A stretch of DNA of 64,000 bases from Pholiota molesta. Taxonomy: Eukaryota; Basidiomycota; Agaricomycetes; Agaricales; Strophariaceae. This document shows positions 36,023 to 49,349 of this stretch, piece by piece (the stretch's first letter is position 1; each line of letters begins with the position of its first letter). The stretch is from contig JACGCK010000001.1 in the NCBI GenBank assembly GCA_014925825.1, forward strand, positions 930,001 to 994,000, written 5' to 3'. The position numbers were made by a program, and so were the translations under genes. A model generated the notes under the pieces. The model had not been told where the DNA came from. It did no database searches and saw only the letters and a program-made list of their open reading frames with translations.

Positions 36023-37216
36023 TTACAGCCCACGGTAGGTGGAAATTTGGGACCTGAGGCGAGTGACTTGACCGGCGGTAAACTGATTCATGCAAGAATC
36101 ATCAGTGTAATCCATGAAGTTATCTGCGAAGTGCACCGTTAAATACTTAAGAAATTCCGTGATTAAAACAACATACGGATGGGGTCTACTCCTGCAGAGC
36201 TGCAGGTGTCACGGCCAGTTGGGCAGCCGAAGGCAGAGGAAGCCTCAGCAGGTGTATCGGACACTTGATCTCCGGAACCAGAGCAACCACCTTGGAAGGT
36301 ATGGTACAAACCAACCCAGTGGCCAGCCTCGTGAGTGAGAGTCTAATCAAGCCATTGTGGTTAGTGAGCGTCGAATCATAGAACGCATTGGCTAGCTTAC
36401 TTGACCGAGATTGTAAGGCGCCGCTGTGCCTCCTGGAAGAGAAGAATATAGAATAACGCAACCATCGTCAGTGGGATTGCCTGAATAGCTTGATGGGAAA
36501 GTCGAATATCCAAGAAGGCCAGCACCATCTCCAGAAACAAATCTTGAGTGCATACATTGTTAATATGAAATATTTTTTGGCGTCGCAATTGAACATACCC
36601 AACAGTATAAACATTGAGATCCTTGGCGGTACCAGTCCTTAAAGACTTCTTCATAGCAGTTTGTTGCGAAACATCAGGTCCCACGTTATTGAACCAATCT
36701 GCGTTTGTGGTGCGACTGGTGCTGCAAGTACCCAGGTGATACCAGAATTGGCATAACCTGTGTTCATAACAGAAATTTGATTGGCAATCTGGGAATCACT
36801 GGGGTGTATAATTATTGAGAGAACCCATTGTATATATTTGACGCCACATACGGGATATTGCCTCCAGACACGCTTGAGTTGGCCATGATAACATGGAAGT
36901 AAACCTGGTATTTTTAATAGGAGCTCAGTAAGTAATTAAAACTGAAGAAAGGTGCATCTTTACATTAATCGTGATGGGAGAGACTGCAGCCACGGCATCG
37001 GTGACTACTTTGTTAGCTTGGAAGTGCACCTCAGCAGCAGCAACTTGGGCATCGGATATCGTTGTTCCACAGACCCTACCATCGCCAACAAAATGAGAAT
37101 GTTGAAAGAGCAATGAAGATTGTTGAACCATACCTTCGATTAACTGGAACCTCAAGGGGCGACGCAAGAACGAGATAAACACCAAGGATGAGGCTCGAGA
37201 GGATGGACTTGAACAT
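36023..37216 (-). CDS. secreted M43 (pappalysin-like/MEP1) zinc metalloprotease
   Basis: Extracellular metzincin-type protease. The ATG at 37216 gives a signal peptide ([20 protein letters not shown]). The next exon reads [20 protein letters not shown], the usual N-terminal part of fungal MEP1. Catalytic zinc motif: [15 protein letters not shown] (HExxHxxGxxH). It continues [16 protein letters not shown], then [18 protein letters not shown]. The last exon has [19 protein letters not shown], the Met-turn and cysteine pattern of the family, and ends STYRGL. Six or seven short introns, frame intact. A likely role is protein degradation outside the cell; substrates are unknown. Confidence 0.92.
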
Positions 37217-38712
37217 GGCTGCGAATCAAGCAAAGATGAAGGTTGAGCCTAAGGTTGCACGATTCTAAGGAAACTATCTAGCCCTTTTATACTTCGAAGT
37301 GCAGACAGCTAATAATCCCTTTTCGACTATAGAGTGCCAGCTCATGAGGCGCGCTCGTTTGTTTGCATGTGGATTGCATGTGGTCGATGGAGAATCAGCA
37401 CGATAATTGAAGCGCTTGACCGCGCCAAGCATAGCATTTCGAAACCAGAAGAGCGCACCGCGTGTCTTCGACGTTCTTTGACTGTACAATTGATAGTGTC
37501 TCGCATTGAAGAACACTGCAGAACGCATGAATGCTGAATGCTATTTAAAGACAGACCAGAGGTAGCTACCAGGAGACAAGGCGAGGAATACCAAGTCCTT
37601 ATCTCGATGTCTTTGACATAATGTATGCGGTCGCTCAATCCTTATCAGCGATTGACCACGGTTGAAATTTGGTTGAGATGAAGCTCTGGAGGAGCAGAAG
37701 CTAGCAGAAGCTGAAGAATGATGCCAAGGAGATTATTATTTTTAGTTGCAAGACTGTGAAATTGATTTTGCACATACGCACGAGAGATTTTTTTTTGGGA
37801 CAAAACAAGATGAATAGACGTTATGCAACTTGATCTTCAGACAAATGGTCTCCATATAAGCCAAGACAAATCTGAAGACGACGTGACAAGGTGGATCTGA
37901 GCTTGAACTGCTGGCAAGTCTGAGGCGGTGCCTCCATGCTGATTCGGAATATTACTGGATGATAATACAGACAGAATCATGAGGGTGTCTTAATTGTGCG
38001 TGGAGATAAAGCCACCCACCACCATAGAACCGCCAGCTTTAAATTGCTGAGCGGCACGAAACCTGGGCTATTGTAGATGGAGATGCTTGATCTGGCTGAT
38101 TGACACATGAATGACGAGCCCCAGTCGTAAAGTCAATCAGGCTAAGAAGATCTGCTCTTGTAGCTTTGAATTTAAGCGGTTAGACGCGGCATGGTAAGTA
38201 AGTTTAAAATACAGCATCAGTTTAACAGTTCCTGGATATAATATCATGCATCCAAGTCAGCCAGGAAAATTTGACTATTCAACCAGAGTACTTAGGCATA
38301 GACCACAGTGACGAATCATTTTGTTGATGGCAGCCGTTATGTGAGGGATTTCGATTGATCCTTGTATCAGTGAGCGCTAGCGTTCAGCAGTGATGACGGA
38401 GAGATGGAGACACAAACCAAGGGTCGGTTACCTCGGAAACTCTGGGTCCGAGCCACGTGGTACAGGCATTTCACGTGCTTTATGTAACTCGGCGCTGTGT
38501 GCATGCAGTGTGCACTGCCAACTGTGCACTGTCCTGACACTCAACCTGAGTCTGCGACTGTCTGCCCGAGTCTTGTCCAGAATCGACCCGTTGAGTCTTC
38601 GGCGCTCAGCATCAAGCCTGCACATCGTCGGACTCTCTGGGACCTTCAGATTTGAACAATTCAAAAGGAAGAATAACTGCATTAGCACTACAGTCACAAC
38701 AGCTATTTGAAC
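37217..38712. other. 1.5-kb divergent intergenic region
   Basis: Lies between the metalloprotease (-) and the ACBP-domain gene (+). Short ORFs on both strands show no family resemblance. The region is moderately AT-rich, with short runs such as TTTTTTTTGG near 37790. Probably a long promoter for the secreted protease; no RNA gene or repeat was recognised. Confidence 0.4.
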
Positions 38713-40369
38713 ATGGCATCTAACGACCTAATTGACGCGCAGTTCGATCGAGCTGTAGAGATAGTCCAGAGTCTACCCAAGACCGGACCCATTCAAACAG
38801 ACTACGAAGAAAAGTTGACAATGTACAGGTGAATAGTTAATTTTCATATGAACATCAAATAGACATAATAATCGCCCTACCGTTGCAGTTTATTTAAGCA
38901 AGGTGCTTCCTCAGAGCAGATATATCATCTAAAGTATCTAACATGTTAACGCTTAGCCACGGCTGGAAATGTCAAATCTCCTCGTCCTGGCATATGGGAT
39001 ATGCTAGGGAGGGCGAAATGGTGTGTTCATTGTTGGTTCATTGGCATGATGGTACTCAGGTTTTCTAATTTTATGGACAGGGACGCATGGGCAAAACACA
39101 AAGATCTGGACCCATATGAGGCAAAATGGCTTTACGTTGAGGCTCTTCTCAAAGTGTGTTATTTTCCTTTGGTTTCTTCAACGCACTTCCTTACAAAATT
39201 CAGGTTCTTCGGAAGTACTCAGACAAGACTGTTGCGATGAACCTTGTAGAAGAGCTGGAGTCTTACGGTGGCGACCCTTCACACATTGTTATGAGCCGTG
39301 AGCAATCTTACGTGTCTTGTGGTGGAAAATATTGAAAGTTGCGATGGATAGGTACTTTATCCAAATCTCCAGGCTCAGATGCTTCAGGCTCGACACTTTC
39401 CGAACCTGTGAGACCGAGTATCCCTCCAACTTCTAGACAAAACCTATACCCGCGTGAAGAGACCGACTCAACATCAGAGGATGAATCTGCGGACGAAGCC
39501 CGTGAAATGCCGTCTGTCAATCTAGGCCGACGATCTGTGGATACAGCTCGGACATCCCTAGATAACCGTCCACAATCTTCGCTTTCCTCCCATCAACGCT
39601 ATCGTACACCACTCGCTGGCTCTCTCGCCATGTCTCCTCCACCTTCGCAGCAACGTGTGCCCTCTCAACAACCACTTCCTGGATTCCAAACGCCTTCTGC
39701 TTTCGCAGAATCAGTACCGCCCTCTTCAAACTATCCTCATAATCCGACATATACCGAGTTTAACGAACCGTCTAGATCCCAAATGATGTCGCCTCCTCAT
39801 TTATACCCCGGCCATCCAAGCTATGGTTCTCAGGCCCAAATTGATCCATCAATGTACCCTAGTATTCGGCCACCGTCAACTATGGCATTAGAACGCGCAG
39901 TAGAGAACGTTCAGGTCCATCTGGCTGCATTGACAGAACGTATTGAACTCTTAGAATCCCGTTCATTGTTGCTTTCAAGAACCAACCTCTCAGGAAGTCC
40001 CCGTGGAAGAGGAAGTCTCCTCCCTGGGCTGCAGGCCGCGGATCACCGAATGGAAACGCACCGCCAGTTTGGGACATCAACGACCTTGGAATGTGGTCGC
40101 TTGTCATGAATCCTCTTGTCCGTGGCTTCGACAGCTTACGAGAATTCTCGACTTTCTTTGCGCGGAACGAGAATCATTCACCCTCCATGATCATCATCCG
40201 CCGGCTATGCCTTGATGTTTCTTTCCTAGTCTGCGTCATTGCTATCATCGGCGCCATTTGGAGAAAGAGTGGAGTTAGAAGAAGGGAGGTGAAAGCTGCC
40301 CTCATTGTCCTATGGCGAGCAATCGTGGGCTCTAAGCCACAGCGCGTACTAAGGGATCAGATGGTCTGA
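38713..40369 (+). CDS. acyl-CoA-binding domain protein with C-terminal membrane anchor (ACBD5/Atg37-like)
   Basis: N-terminal ACBP domain: MASNDLIDAQFDRAVEIVQS, LTMYSLFKQATAGNVKSPRP and KWDAWAKHKDLDPYEAKWLY. The SLFKQA motif that lines the acyl-CoA site is encoded partly by a 14-nt exon at 38889-38902. A long Ser/Pro linker follows. A coiled segment (ALERAVENVQVHLAALTERI) and a C-terminal membrane span (RLCLDVSFLVCVIAIIGAIW) come next, with a short basic tail ending RVLRDQMV. This order matches ACBD5/Atg37, tail-anchored peroxisomal proteins involved in pexophagy and ER-peroxisome contact. A frame break near 40012 is cured by one base, giving KSPPWAAGRGSPNGN. The localisation is inferred from architecture. 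Confidence 0.85.
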
Positions 40370-40523
40370 TCTTATGGGATGTATCATATTATTCTTATTT
40401 CGGGCGGTTCAGGATCAAGTTTTGGAGGATTTTGCACCATGCAATCTCACTGATTTGCCAATATGCAATTAATTTTCAGTACTTGAGTTTCTGAACACGT
40501 TTTCCGATTTAGAAAAAGGCCGC

Positions 40524-42657
<2,134 letters not shown>

Positions 42658-43310
42658 ATGTCTTTTACTAACCTCTACTATAAACGTGTGAGTGATGCTC
42701 AATCTATGCCACAATTCATAATATACGAACTGAAGCATCAAGGTAGACGGCAGGGACTGCCAAACCATGTTATGCATGCCAAAAGCCCACGACGACTGTC
42801 CTCGCAACGTTAAACACGATCGATTTCCTCTACACTTGTCCTGGCCATCTCTCTGATTCAGGCTTCGCCACCATCGTAGCTGACGATTCAAAGCCGTCAG
42901 TATCAGCAGAAGAGATAGCGAGAGTCAAGGCAGAATGGGAAGAAAGGCAAAAGAAGAAGCTCGAAAAGGAGAAGGAAAAAGAAAAGGAAAAGGAGAAGGG
43001 TTCAGAAAAGGATAAAAGTAAGGACGGAGATAAGCCCGGTAGTCAAGGTACAGGCTACTCGGAAGGCCTCAAATCGCCTGGATCGTCGAGTCCATCTCCA
43101 TCTTCATCGACGCCCAACTTGAAGCATGAGCGATACACATTGCATCGAGACTACTTTACTAGTTGAGTGGCTTTCACTCGTACATGGCCATGTGTAATAT
43201 GTTGAAATCGTTATTTAGTGCGGCAGGGTGAACATCGCAGACGGAGACAGGCTGCCCAGGCTAAGGAGTTAGCACCGCGCCTTCCAGGGGCCCCTAAGGG
43301 CAGTATTTGA
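42658..43310 (+). CDS. VFA1: VPS4-associated protein 1 (Vfa1)
   Basis: Small ESCRT accessory protein that binds and stimulates the AAA ATPase Vps4 in multivesicular-body sorting. Exon 1 gives MSFTNLYYKR. Exon 2 begins TAGTAKPCYACQKPTTTVLA and continues DFLYTCPGHLSDSGFATIV, forming the family's CxxC...CxxH zinc-binding N-terminus. A long Lys/Glu helix follows (VKAEWEERQKKKLEKEKEKE). The end reads ERYTLHRDYFTMRQGEHRRR and PGAPKGSI, the conserved Vfa1 C-terminal pattern. Three exons, frame intact. The intron acceptor at GGTAG before ACGGCAGGG restores the frame into the cysteine motif. Confidence 0.85.
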
Positions 43311-43470
43311 CGCCATCCAATTTTCATACCTAGTGTTCAAAGTTCCCCAGATTAAAAAATGTATTTACAAAATCTCGAAATCCAATTGAATTGAATACAT
43401 CGTTGAGCTTCCTTTTAGCTGTTGCATGCTGCGTGCGCACAGGCCTGGCACTACTGGGCACTTGCTCGTT

Positions 43471-44133
43471 GGCTTACCCTTCATTAGGCTGGCTATGTTA
43501 TCTGCCCGGAGTTAGCCGGGCAGATAACTCTGAGCTTGCTGAGTGATTTAAGCGTCCATAAGTCATTTTTGTCACTCCAAATTTCGCATACATACTATGT
43601 ATCTAGTTTTTAATAAATCTGTCTACTAGGAATCTACAGAGAATCCGTGCAAGGCGTGAATTTGGCAAATGGCAGATAACCATGATCCAATGTTATCTGC
43701 CAATCACATGACGTGGCGCGTCTCACCTTCCCAAATTCCTACCCAACCGTCGCGATTTCGGTGTTTTGCACATCTCTAGTTGTATTATAGAGAGAGAGAG
43801 AAAATTAATGCTAGAGATATCTATACAATATCTGTCCTGAAAAAAAAACTGAGCTTCCGGGAGCAATTTTTACATATGCATTTCGCTTTTTCATATCACA
43901 GCTTCAGAAAGGCGCTGTTCAGCGCATCCAAATTGCTTTCTCGAAGCGCGCATCGCGCGGAATTTTTTTTGAACCTCCGGACAGATTTTTAGGGTCTGAG
44001 ACACCATTCCAGCCTATTTTACAACTATCTAAGTGATCCTATGAGTTCTCTTTTTCTCTTTCTTTTCTTTCCTTTTTTGAATTCTTTTTCCGAGTTCTTT
44101 CTTTAAAATACCCAGCCTATTGAAGGGAAAACC
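43471..44133. mobile_element. transposon copy 1 (663 bp)
   Basis: First unit of the dimer. It contains two perfect subterminal hairpins. One is a 13-bp stem around GTTATCTGCCCGG with a 6-nt loop (about 43500-43531). The other is a 10-bp stem around GGCAGATAAC with an 11-nt loop (about 43671-43701). A GC-rich palindromic patch GCGCGCATCGCGCG lies near 43948. No coding potential beyond a 70-codon ORF without resemblance to known proteins. Confidence 0.8.
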
Positions 44134-44139
44134 CTCGTT

Positions 44140-44802
44140 GGCTTACCCTTCATTAGGCTGGCTATGTTATCTGCCCGGAGTTAGCCGGGCAGATAACTCT
44201 GAGCTTGCTGAGTGATTTAAGCGTCCATAAGTCATTTTTGTCACTCCAAATTTCGCATACATACTATGTATCTAGTTTTTAATAAATCTGTCTACTAGGA
44301 ATCTACAGAGAATCCGTGCAAGGCGTGAATTTGGCAAATGGCAGATAACCATGATCCAATGTTATCTGCCAATCACATGACGTGGCGCGTCTCACCTTCC
44401 CAAATTCCTACCCAACCGTCGCGATTTCGGTGTTTTGCACATCTCTAGTTGTATTATAGAGAGAGAGAGAAAATTAATGCTAGAGATATCTATACAATAT
44501 CTGTCCTGAAAAAAAAACTGAGCTTCCGGGAGCAATTTTTACATATGCATTTCGCTTTTTCATATCACAGCTTCAGAAAGGCGCTGTTCAGCGCATCCAA
44601 ATTGCTTTCTCGAAGCGCGCATCGCGCGGAATTTTTTTTGAACCTCCGGACAGATTTTTAGGGTCTGAGACACCATTCCAGCCTATTTTACAACTATCTA
44701 AGTGATCCTATGAGTTCTCTTTTTCTCTTTCTTTTCTTTCCTTTTTTGAATTCTTTTTCCGAGTTCTTTCTTTAAAATACCCAGCCTATTGAAGGGAAAA
44801 CC
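44140..44802. mobile_element. transposon copy 2 (663 bp)
   Basis: Second unit, identical to copy 1 wherever compared, including both hairpins, the 70-codon ORF and the pyrimidine-rich right end (TTTCTTTTCTTTCC). Identity implies a very recent duplication, or an assembly-made repeat. Confidence 0.8.
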
Positions 44803-44810
44803 TGCTCGTT

Positions 44811-45094
44811 CGATGGGTGAATCGGAGTTTCAATCTGTGCCGTAAGCAAATTTTGGACAAGTCAGGAATGCGTCGTATACCAAAATTGCTCAGCTTGCTT
44901 TCCTTCATTCTTTCACCTCTCCGGGCAAAAGCCATCGATCAGGGGGCATTCTCTATCTTTTGACACGGAGACTTTTGTAATTCTTGGCCTATAGATCACC
45001 GTTTGTGAGTAAATCCCGCATCTAGGTTTTCATCCATGCCTTACCAATACAACTAGATTGTACTTCTGCGACATTTCTCGATAAAGACTTCGAA
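44811..45094. promoter_or_regulatory. upstream region of the Q/RGG-rich gene
   Basis: 284 bp between the transposon dimer and the next start codon. The insertion therefore sits in or just above this gene's promoter. No motif singled out. Confidence 0.35.
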
Positions 45095-48000
45095 ATGAAT
45101 AAGAATCCGTTTCTGCCTGCACCGAGTTTTACCCCCCAACAACCCCCGCTGCCTCCCGGGCCACCGCCTTCTCAACCAACGCAAGCGGACTATTCGGCGT
45201 GGTGGAATGGCGCAAATGCGCATCCGCCTCATGTTCAGCCGCCCACTGTCGGTCCTTATACACCACAATGGTCTGCACCTCAACCACTGAGGCCTCCTGC
45301 CGACCAGAGTGCGCTGTACGCCAACTATGGCTACGGCACTCAAAATAACCACTGGCAGAGGCAGCAGCAGCAGCAGCAACAGCAGCAACAACAGCACCAG
45401 CAGCAGCAGCAGTACCACCCACCCCCACAACTAATGCAGCAACAGCCCGCGCCCCCTACGCAGCCTGGCTATAATCCATATCAACCTGCTGCAGGATATC
45501 CACAGCCATATATCCCGCAACCTGGCCCTCCTCCACAACCTATGGTTCAAGGCACGTATCCTCATCCCCCAACCCAACCGCAACAGATGTTTGTCCAATC
45601 CATGGTCCCTCAACAACCTCAGCATCCACCTCAGCAATCTCAACAACCCCAACAACCACGTCACCATCATACATCACCTCAACATCTACCCCCCGCAAAA
45701 CGCCAGCGATTTGACGGTCCGAACAGCAATGCTCGTCATCATCAAAATCAGCAGCATCATCAACCACCTCCTCAGCCTCAATTTCAACCTCCTCCTGCAC
45801 CACCTCAAAATTCGGCTAATTTCTCGGGACCTGGTCGGGGCGGACCACCTTCTGGACCAGGTGGAAGAGGTGGAGGTCCAAGTGGTCCCGGAGGCAGAGG
45901 CGGTAGTGCGGGAGCGCGTGGCGGCCGGGGAGGCTCTATGAGTGGTAATAGAGGTGGACTAGGCGCAGGAAGGGGCCGCGGAGGAAGTTTCGTTGGCGGA
46001 GGTGGGGGTTCTGGACGAGGCGGAGCAGGAGGGGGTCAGTCCAACGCGCCCTTAAGGGGACAACATTCACGCAATTTTGGCGCCGGCAATAAAGATTTCA
46101 ACAACAGACGCGGTGGTGGCACAAGCGGTTCTTTCAACGCTGGAGGAAGTGGTGGGTATTCGCATCAAGGACCTGGATCCTTCCGTGGCCGCAATCAAGG
46201 ACAATCAGGCCCGACGAGGGGAGGCAGAAGCGATAACACCAACGGATCTTTTGTTTCACGGGAAGCTACACAGGCGTCAAGCTTTGGTGGTAAGAAGGAT
46301 GAGAATCGCCGGACGCTCACAGACTTTAAAATTGTCGGTCTGGCTATATCTGATTTGGACTGGACTTGGGGTACAATTCCGTCTTCCGCTCCTGTGAAGG
46401 CGGAAGATCGGACCAGCAATATGGACGTGGTTGGAGTATCGAATCCACTGGTCAAAGAGGAAGGCGTCGAAGACGGCGTCCCGATGGATTCATCATCATC
46501 TCTGGTGGTTGAAAAGGCAGTCGAGATAAAAGCCGAGAAGGCTCATCTTAGCGATGTGGACATGGCGGAGACAGCTCGAGCGTCGGAGACTGCTGCCGCC
46601 ACTCACGTCTCTTCAGACTCGAGTGGAAGTCAGCCTCCTCCATCCCGAATTCGCATCTATTTTCATACGCCTGTCACTGCTGATGATTCCCGTCCCATTC
46701 CTCATAATTCCTCCTATGGAGATGTTCCAACCGATACGAGGAAGGGCAAGAGAAAAAAGTTGGAAGATGATGAGGGAGATATGGAAGAACGGCGGGTGCC
46801 ACCGCCACCCCAGATGGGCAGTGCTGTGAATGACGATAGGTTGAGTGTCGCCGCTAGTGCAGCAGCTAGCGTGGCAGAGACGGCCAGTGAAGCCGATTGG
46901 TTAATGGCTGCTATCGTTGAAGGCGAGGAAGAGGCTGAGGCAGCAGGCGCGCTTCATGCCTTAGAGGATGAGGAGGAAGACCAGTCGCACATAAGTTCGG
47001 TTGCCAACGAGCACCACGATGATGTCCCTTTGGATGGTGAAGAGGGTGTTGACCATGCTCAGATTGATGTGGAGACGGTGTATGGTGGTAAGCAAAACCA
47101 CGCAGTTCGCGATGTTGCTTTTGGTGTGAAAGCTTCTCCTCATTTGTCGGGGAGAGGAGGCATATCGCCTCGCGCACACACCACTGACTTATTTCCTCTT
47201 TCTAAAGGCACTTCTCATCATGTTGATGAACTGAATATACCAGAGCATGGTGAACATGTCACTGTGGACTCCTCTGGAGTGGCTGGAAGTGACGTTACAG
47301 CTCATGCTGAAGCCATTGGTGCTGCTGCCGAATCTTCGGCTCTTGTTTCCTCTACGGACATTACTTCTGGGGACGCGGATGATATTTCCACTTTTAGTCC
47401 CAATGCTGCCGTGGGTGGTTCAGCGCAACATTGGGGCGGTATTGGGGCGGACGAGGCTACAATATCCGCTGCCCATGATCCTGCCGTTTCCATTCTTGCT
47501 CCTTCTCAAAACCATGCTCGTACCTCTGAATCTGCGTCCGTATTCGTCACTGCTTTCTATATGTTCATTCCTCACACAGATATATTTCACACAGTGCTGA
47601 TTCTTCTGCTGACCACCTTCAATCAGCTGAAATTCAGGTTTATTCAGAATGCGACCCCGAATCTGGCCCAAGGACGCTGAAAACCATTTCAGCAGAACCG
47701 ACTCTACTCAACATCGAAAGTCAGGAAGCGACTGAAACTGATTACAGCCAAATGACGCAGCTCATCGAACCATCGCAAACAGAGCATTTACCAGAACCAC
47801 CCGCTTCACCTCTATCAAACACATTGCCATCGACAACCTCGACTTCCCCTTATGAAGAAGCTGCCATTCCTACCGGCCCCAAAGCTGATTTAAAGGCAGG
47901 CAAAACGCCATCAGCGAATCGACTTTCTATATCATATTCTCGAGGCAATCGTCGTCTTGTCATGGATGCAGAAGTAGTGGAAAGTTTGAGATTATTCCGC

Positions 48001-48907
48001 GAGGAAGGCAGGATTGAGATAGTGATGAAATTGACCAAGGAAAAAGACGATACTTTGAAAGGCATCTTGGTATGATCTTTTTTTAAATCGCGGGGGAAAG
48101 CCCATTCTAAAATATACTCCCAGGTGGAAGCTTTATCCGATGTCACAAAGTCGTACCTACCCTTGTCCCCTCAATCTCACACCGCTGCCGAATCGGATCC
48201 TGCAACACCCCCCTTTTGGAAACTTACCCTTCCTACTACGCTCCATCTTGTGGTTTACCTTGATACTGCGCGGCCTCTCTCGGAACCAAAATGGGCTAAG
48301 ACTGGGGATGTTCAAGATTGGCTGAAAAGCATGTTTGGTCGTATGTTCTGGGTCGCAGGGGATGCTGCAGAAGGCTGGGAAAAGAAAATCCAGGTCGTGG
48401 ATCCCGATCCAGTGAGTTCCTTTTGCCTATCTAACAGGACTTTATTCAACAAATCTTTTGGACTAGCCACCGACAATCTGGACTGTCCTTGATGGTTGGG
48501 CTATAAACTCTCCTGTGGGTGCTCTGAACGAGCGTCAGAGGTTCCTCAAGACACACATGACAGAAACTGAAAACATCTTGGAAATTCTCCTACGCCTTGT
48601 TCGAGGAGAAAGGGCAACAGCGTTCTCTCAATCGACTCCAGCTATCTCCGCTCCAAGTGTCTCTGGTCCACTTTTGGCTGCTTTGACTGGATCAGCTCAT
48701 GGTGCTCAGCAAACACATGTCTCATTAGCCGTTTTGGCTATGTTCCGATTGACAACGGGGTACGCCCAGAAGGCTTCGGGAGACAAAGGTAAAGTGGAGG
48801 CCGAGGAGAAAATCGGGGAAATTATCCGCTATCTTCCCTCACATCTGATCTATAAAAGCCTTGACGGGATTTTCAAAGAATGGAGAGTTGATAAAAAAGG
48901 ACGTTAG
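45095..48907 (+). CDS. hypothetical Q/P-rich, RGG-repeat protein with conserved C-terminal domain
   Basis: No family recognised. Starts MNKNPFLPAPSFTPQQPPLP. A glutamine tract (about 45358-45412) is followed by Gln/Pro-rich sequence with a possible NLS (PPAKRQRFDG). An RGG/GGR region (about 45830-46250) comes next, then TLTDFKIVGLAISDLDWTWG. A Ser/Ala/Glu-rich middle includes ASEADWLMAAIVEGEEEAE. The C-terminal part looks folded: RLSISYSRGNRRLVMDAEVV, ESLRLFREEGRIEIVMKLTK, PTTLHLVVYLDTARPLSEPK, GWAINSPVGALNERQRFLK and LAVLAMFRLTTGYAQKASGD. An intron near 47505-47550 (donor GTCCGT) is needed to reach ADSSADHLQS; a missing base is the alternative. Two more introns are clear (near 48069 and 48412). 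RNA-binding and condensate-forming character is likely from composition only. Confidence 0.7.
45358..45412 (+). repeat. CAG/CAA glutamine tract
   Basis: A coding trinucleotide tract encoding runs of glutamine broken by one histidine. Mixed CAG and CAA codons suggest it is not freshly expanded. Confidence 0.85.
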
Positions 48908-49349
48908 TTGGTAGGCAAATTTTCTTCGAGTATCTCATGTCCACCTTGTAGACCATGTCGCACCGTACATATGGTATGTTTTCTTGACGCCCAAACATGG
49001 CTTTGACGCCCTTGCACGGTTTGTGACGGTATTTTGTATACACAATCAATATTTCAAATGCTCAACGCTCAGCGCTGCGAAGTCCAATAGCTGCAAATTG
49101 CGGAGTGATCGCTTAGATTACTCAGGTATGAGATCTTTGAAGCTGAGGCTTGAGCGCTGAGCGCTGAGCTGCTGTAGTGAGCATTCAATAAGTAGGGCGC
49201 ACGTGTTCACAAAGTATTGATCAATTGTCAAAATCTGATTCAACACTGACTCTGACATTGACAAGTAACTTAACTTTAATCTTTTGGACTAACCATCGAA
49301 AGCCATCCTCATACTCCGACCTCGATCGCAGTGCAGCTTCGCTACTACC
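48908..49349. other. intergenic Q/RGG gene to GCD2
   Basis: About 442 bp. Contains a near-perfect 15-bp inverted repeat (TCAACGCTCAGCGCT at 49063-49077; partner at 49153-49167, one mismatch) with roughly 75 bp between arms, rich in AGCGCT. It could be a terminator-like or regulatory structure, or coincidence. The GCD2 promoter must also lie here. Confidence 0.35.

Larger units (their letters stand above)
43463..44810. mobile_element. tandem dimer of a non-autonomous TIR transposon (hAT-like MITE) with 8-bp target duplication
   Basis: Two apparently identical 663-bp elements lie head to tail with a period of 669 bp. The dimer is bordered by perfect 8-bp direct repeats TGCTCGTT (43463-43470 and 44803-44810). 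The inner junction retains only the last six of these (CTCGTT, 44134-44139). Element ends form 26-bp imperfect inverted repeats (22 of 26 matching), beginning GGCTTACCCTTCA on the left and GGTTTTCCCTTCA on the complement of the right. No transposase is encoded, only a 70-codon ORF repeated in each copy. An 8-bp duplication is the hallmark of the hAT superfamily, but the ends are not classic hAT ends, so the superfamily is an inference. Confidence 0.85.

Noticed and set aside
43780..43992. 70-codon ORF repeated at 44449-44661
   Set aside because: Lies inside the transposon copies; composition is random-like and no transposase or accessory protein motif is present.
43463..44810. LTR pair (solo or flanking repeats of a retrotransposon)
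   Set aside because: The two copies are directly adjacent with no internal region, have inverted rather than TG...CA ends, and show an 8-bp rather than a 4-6-bp duplication.
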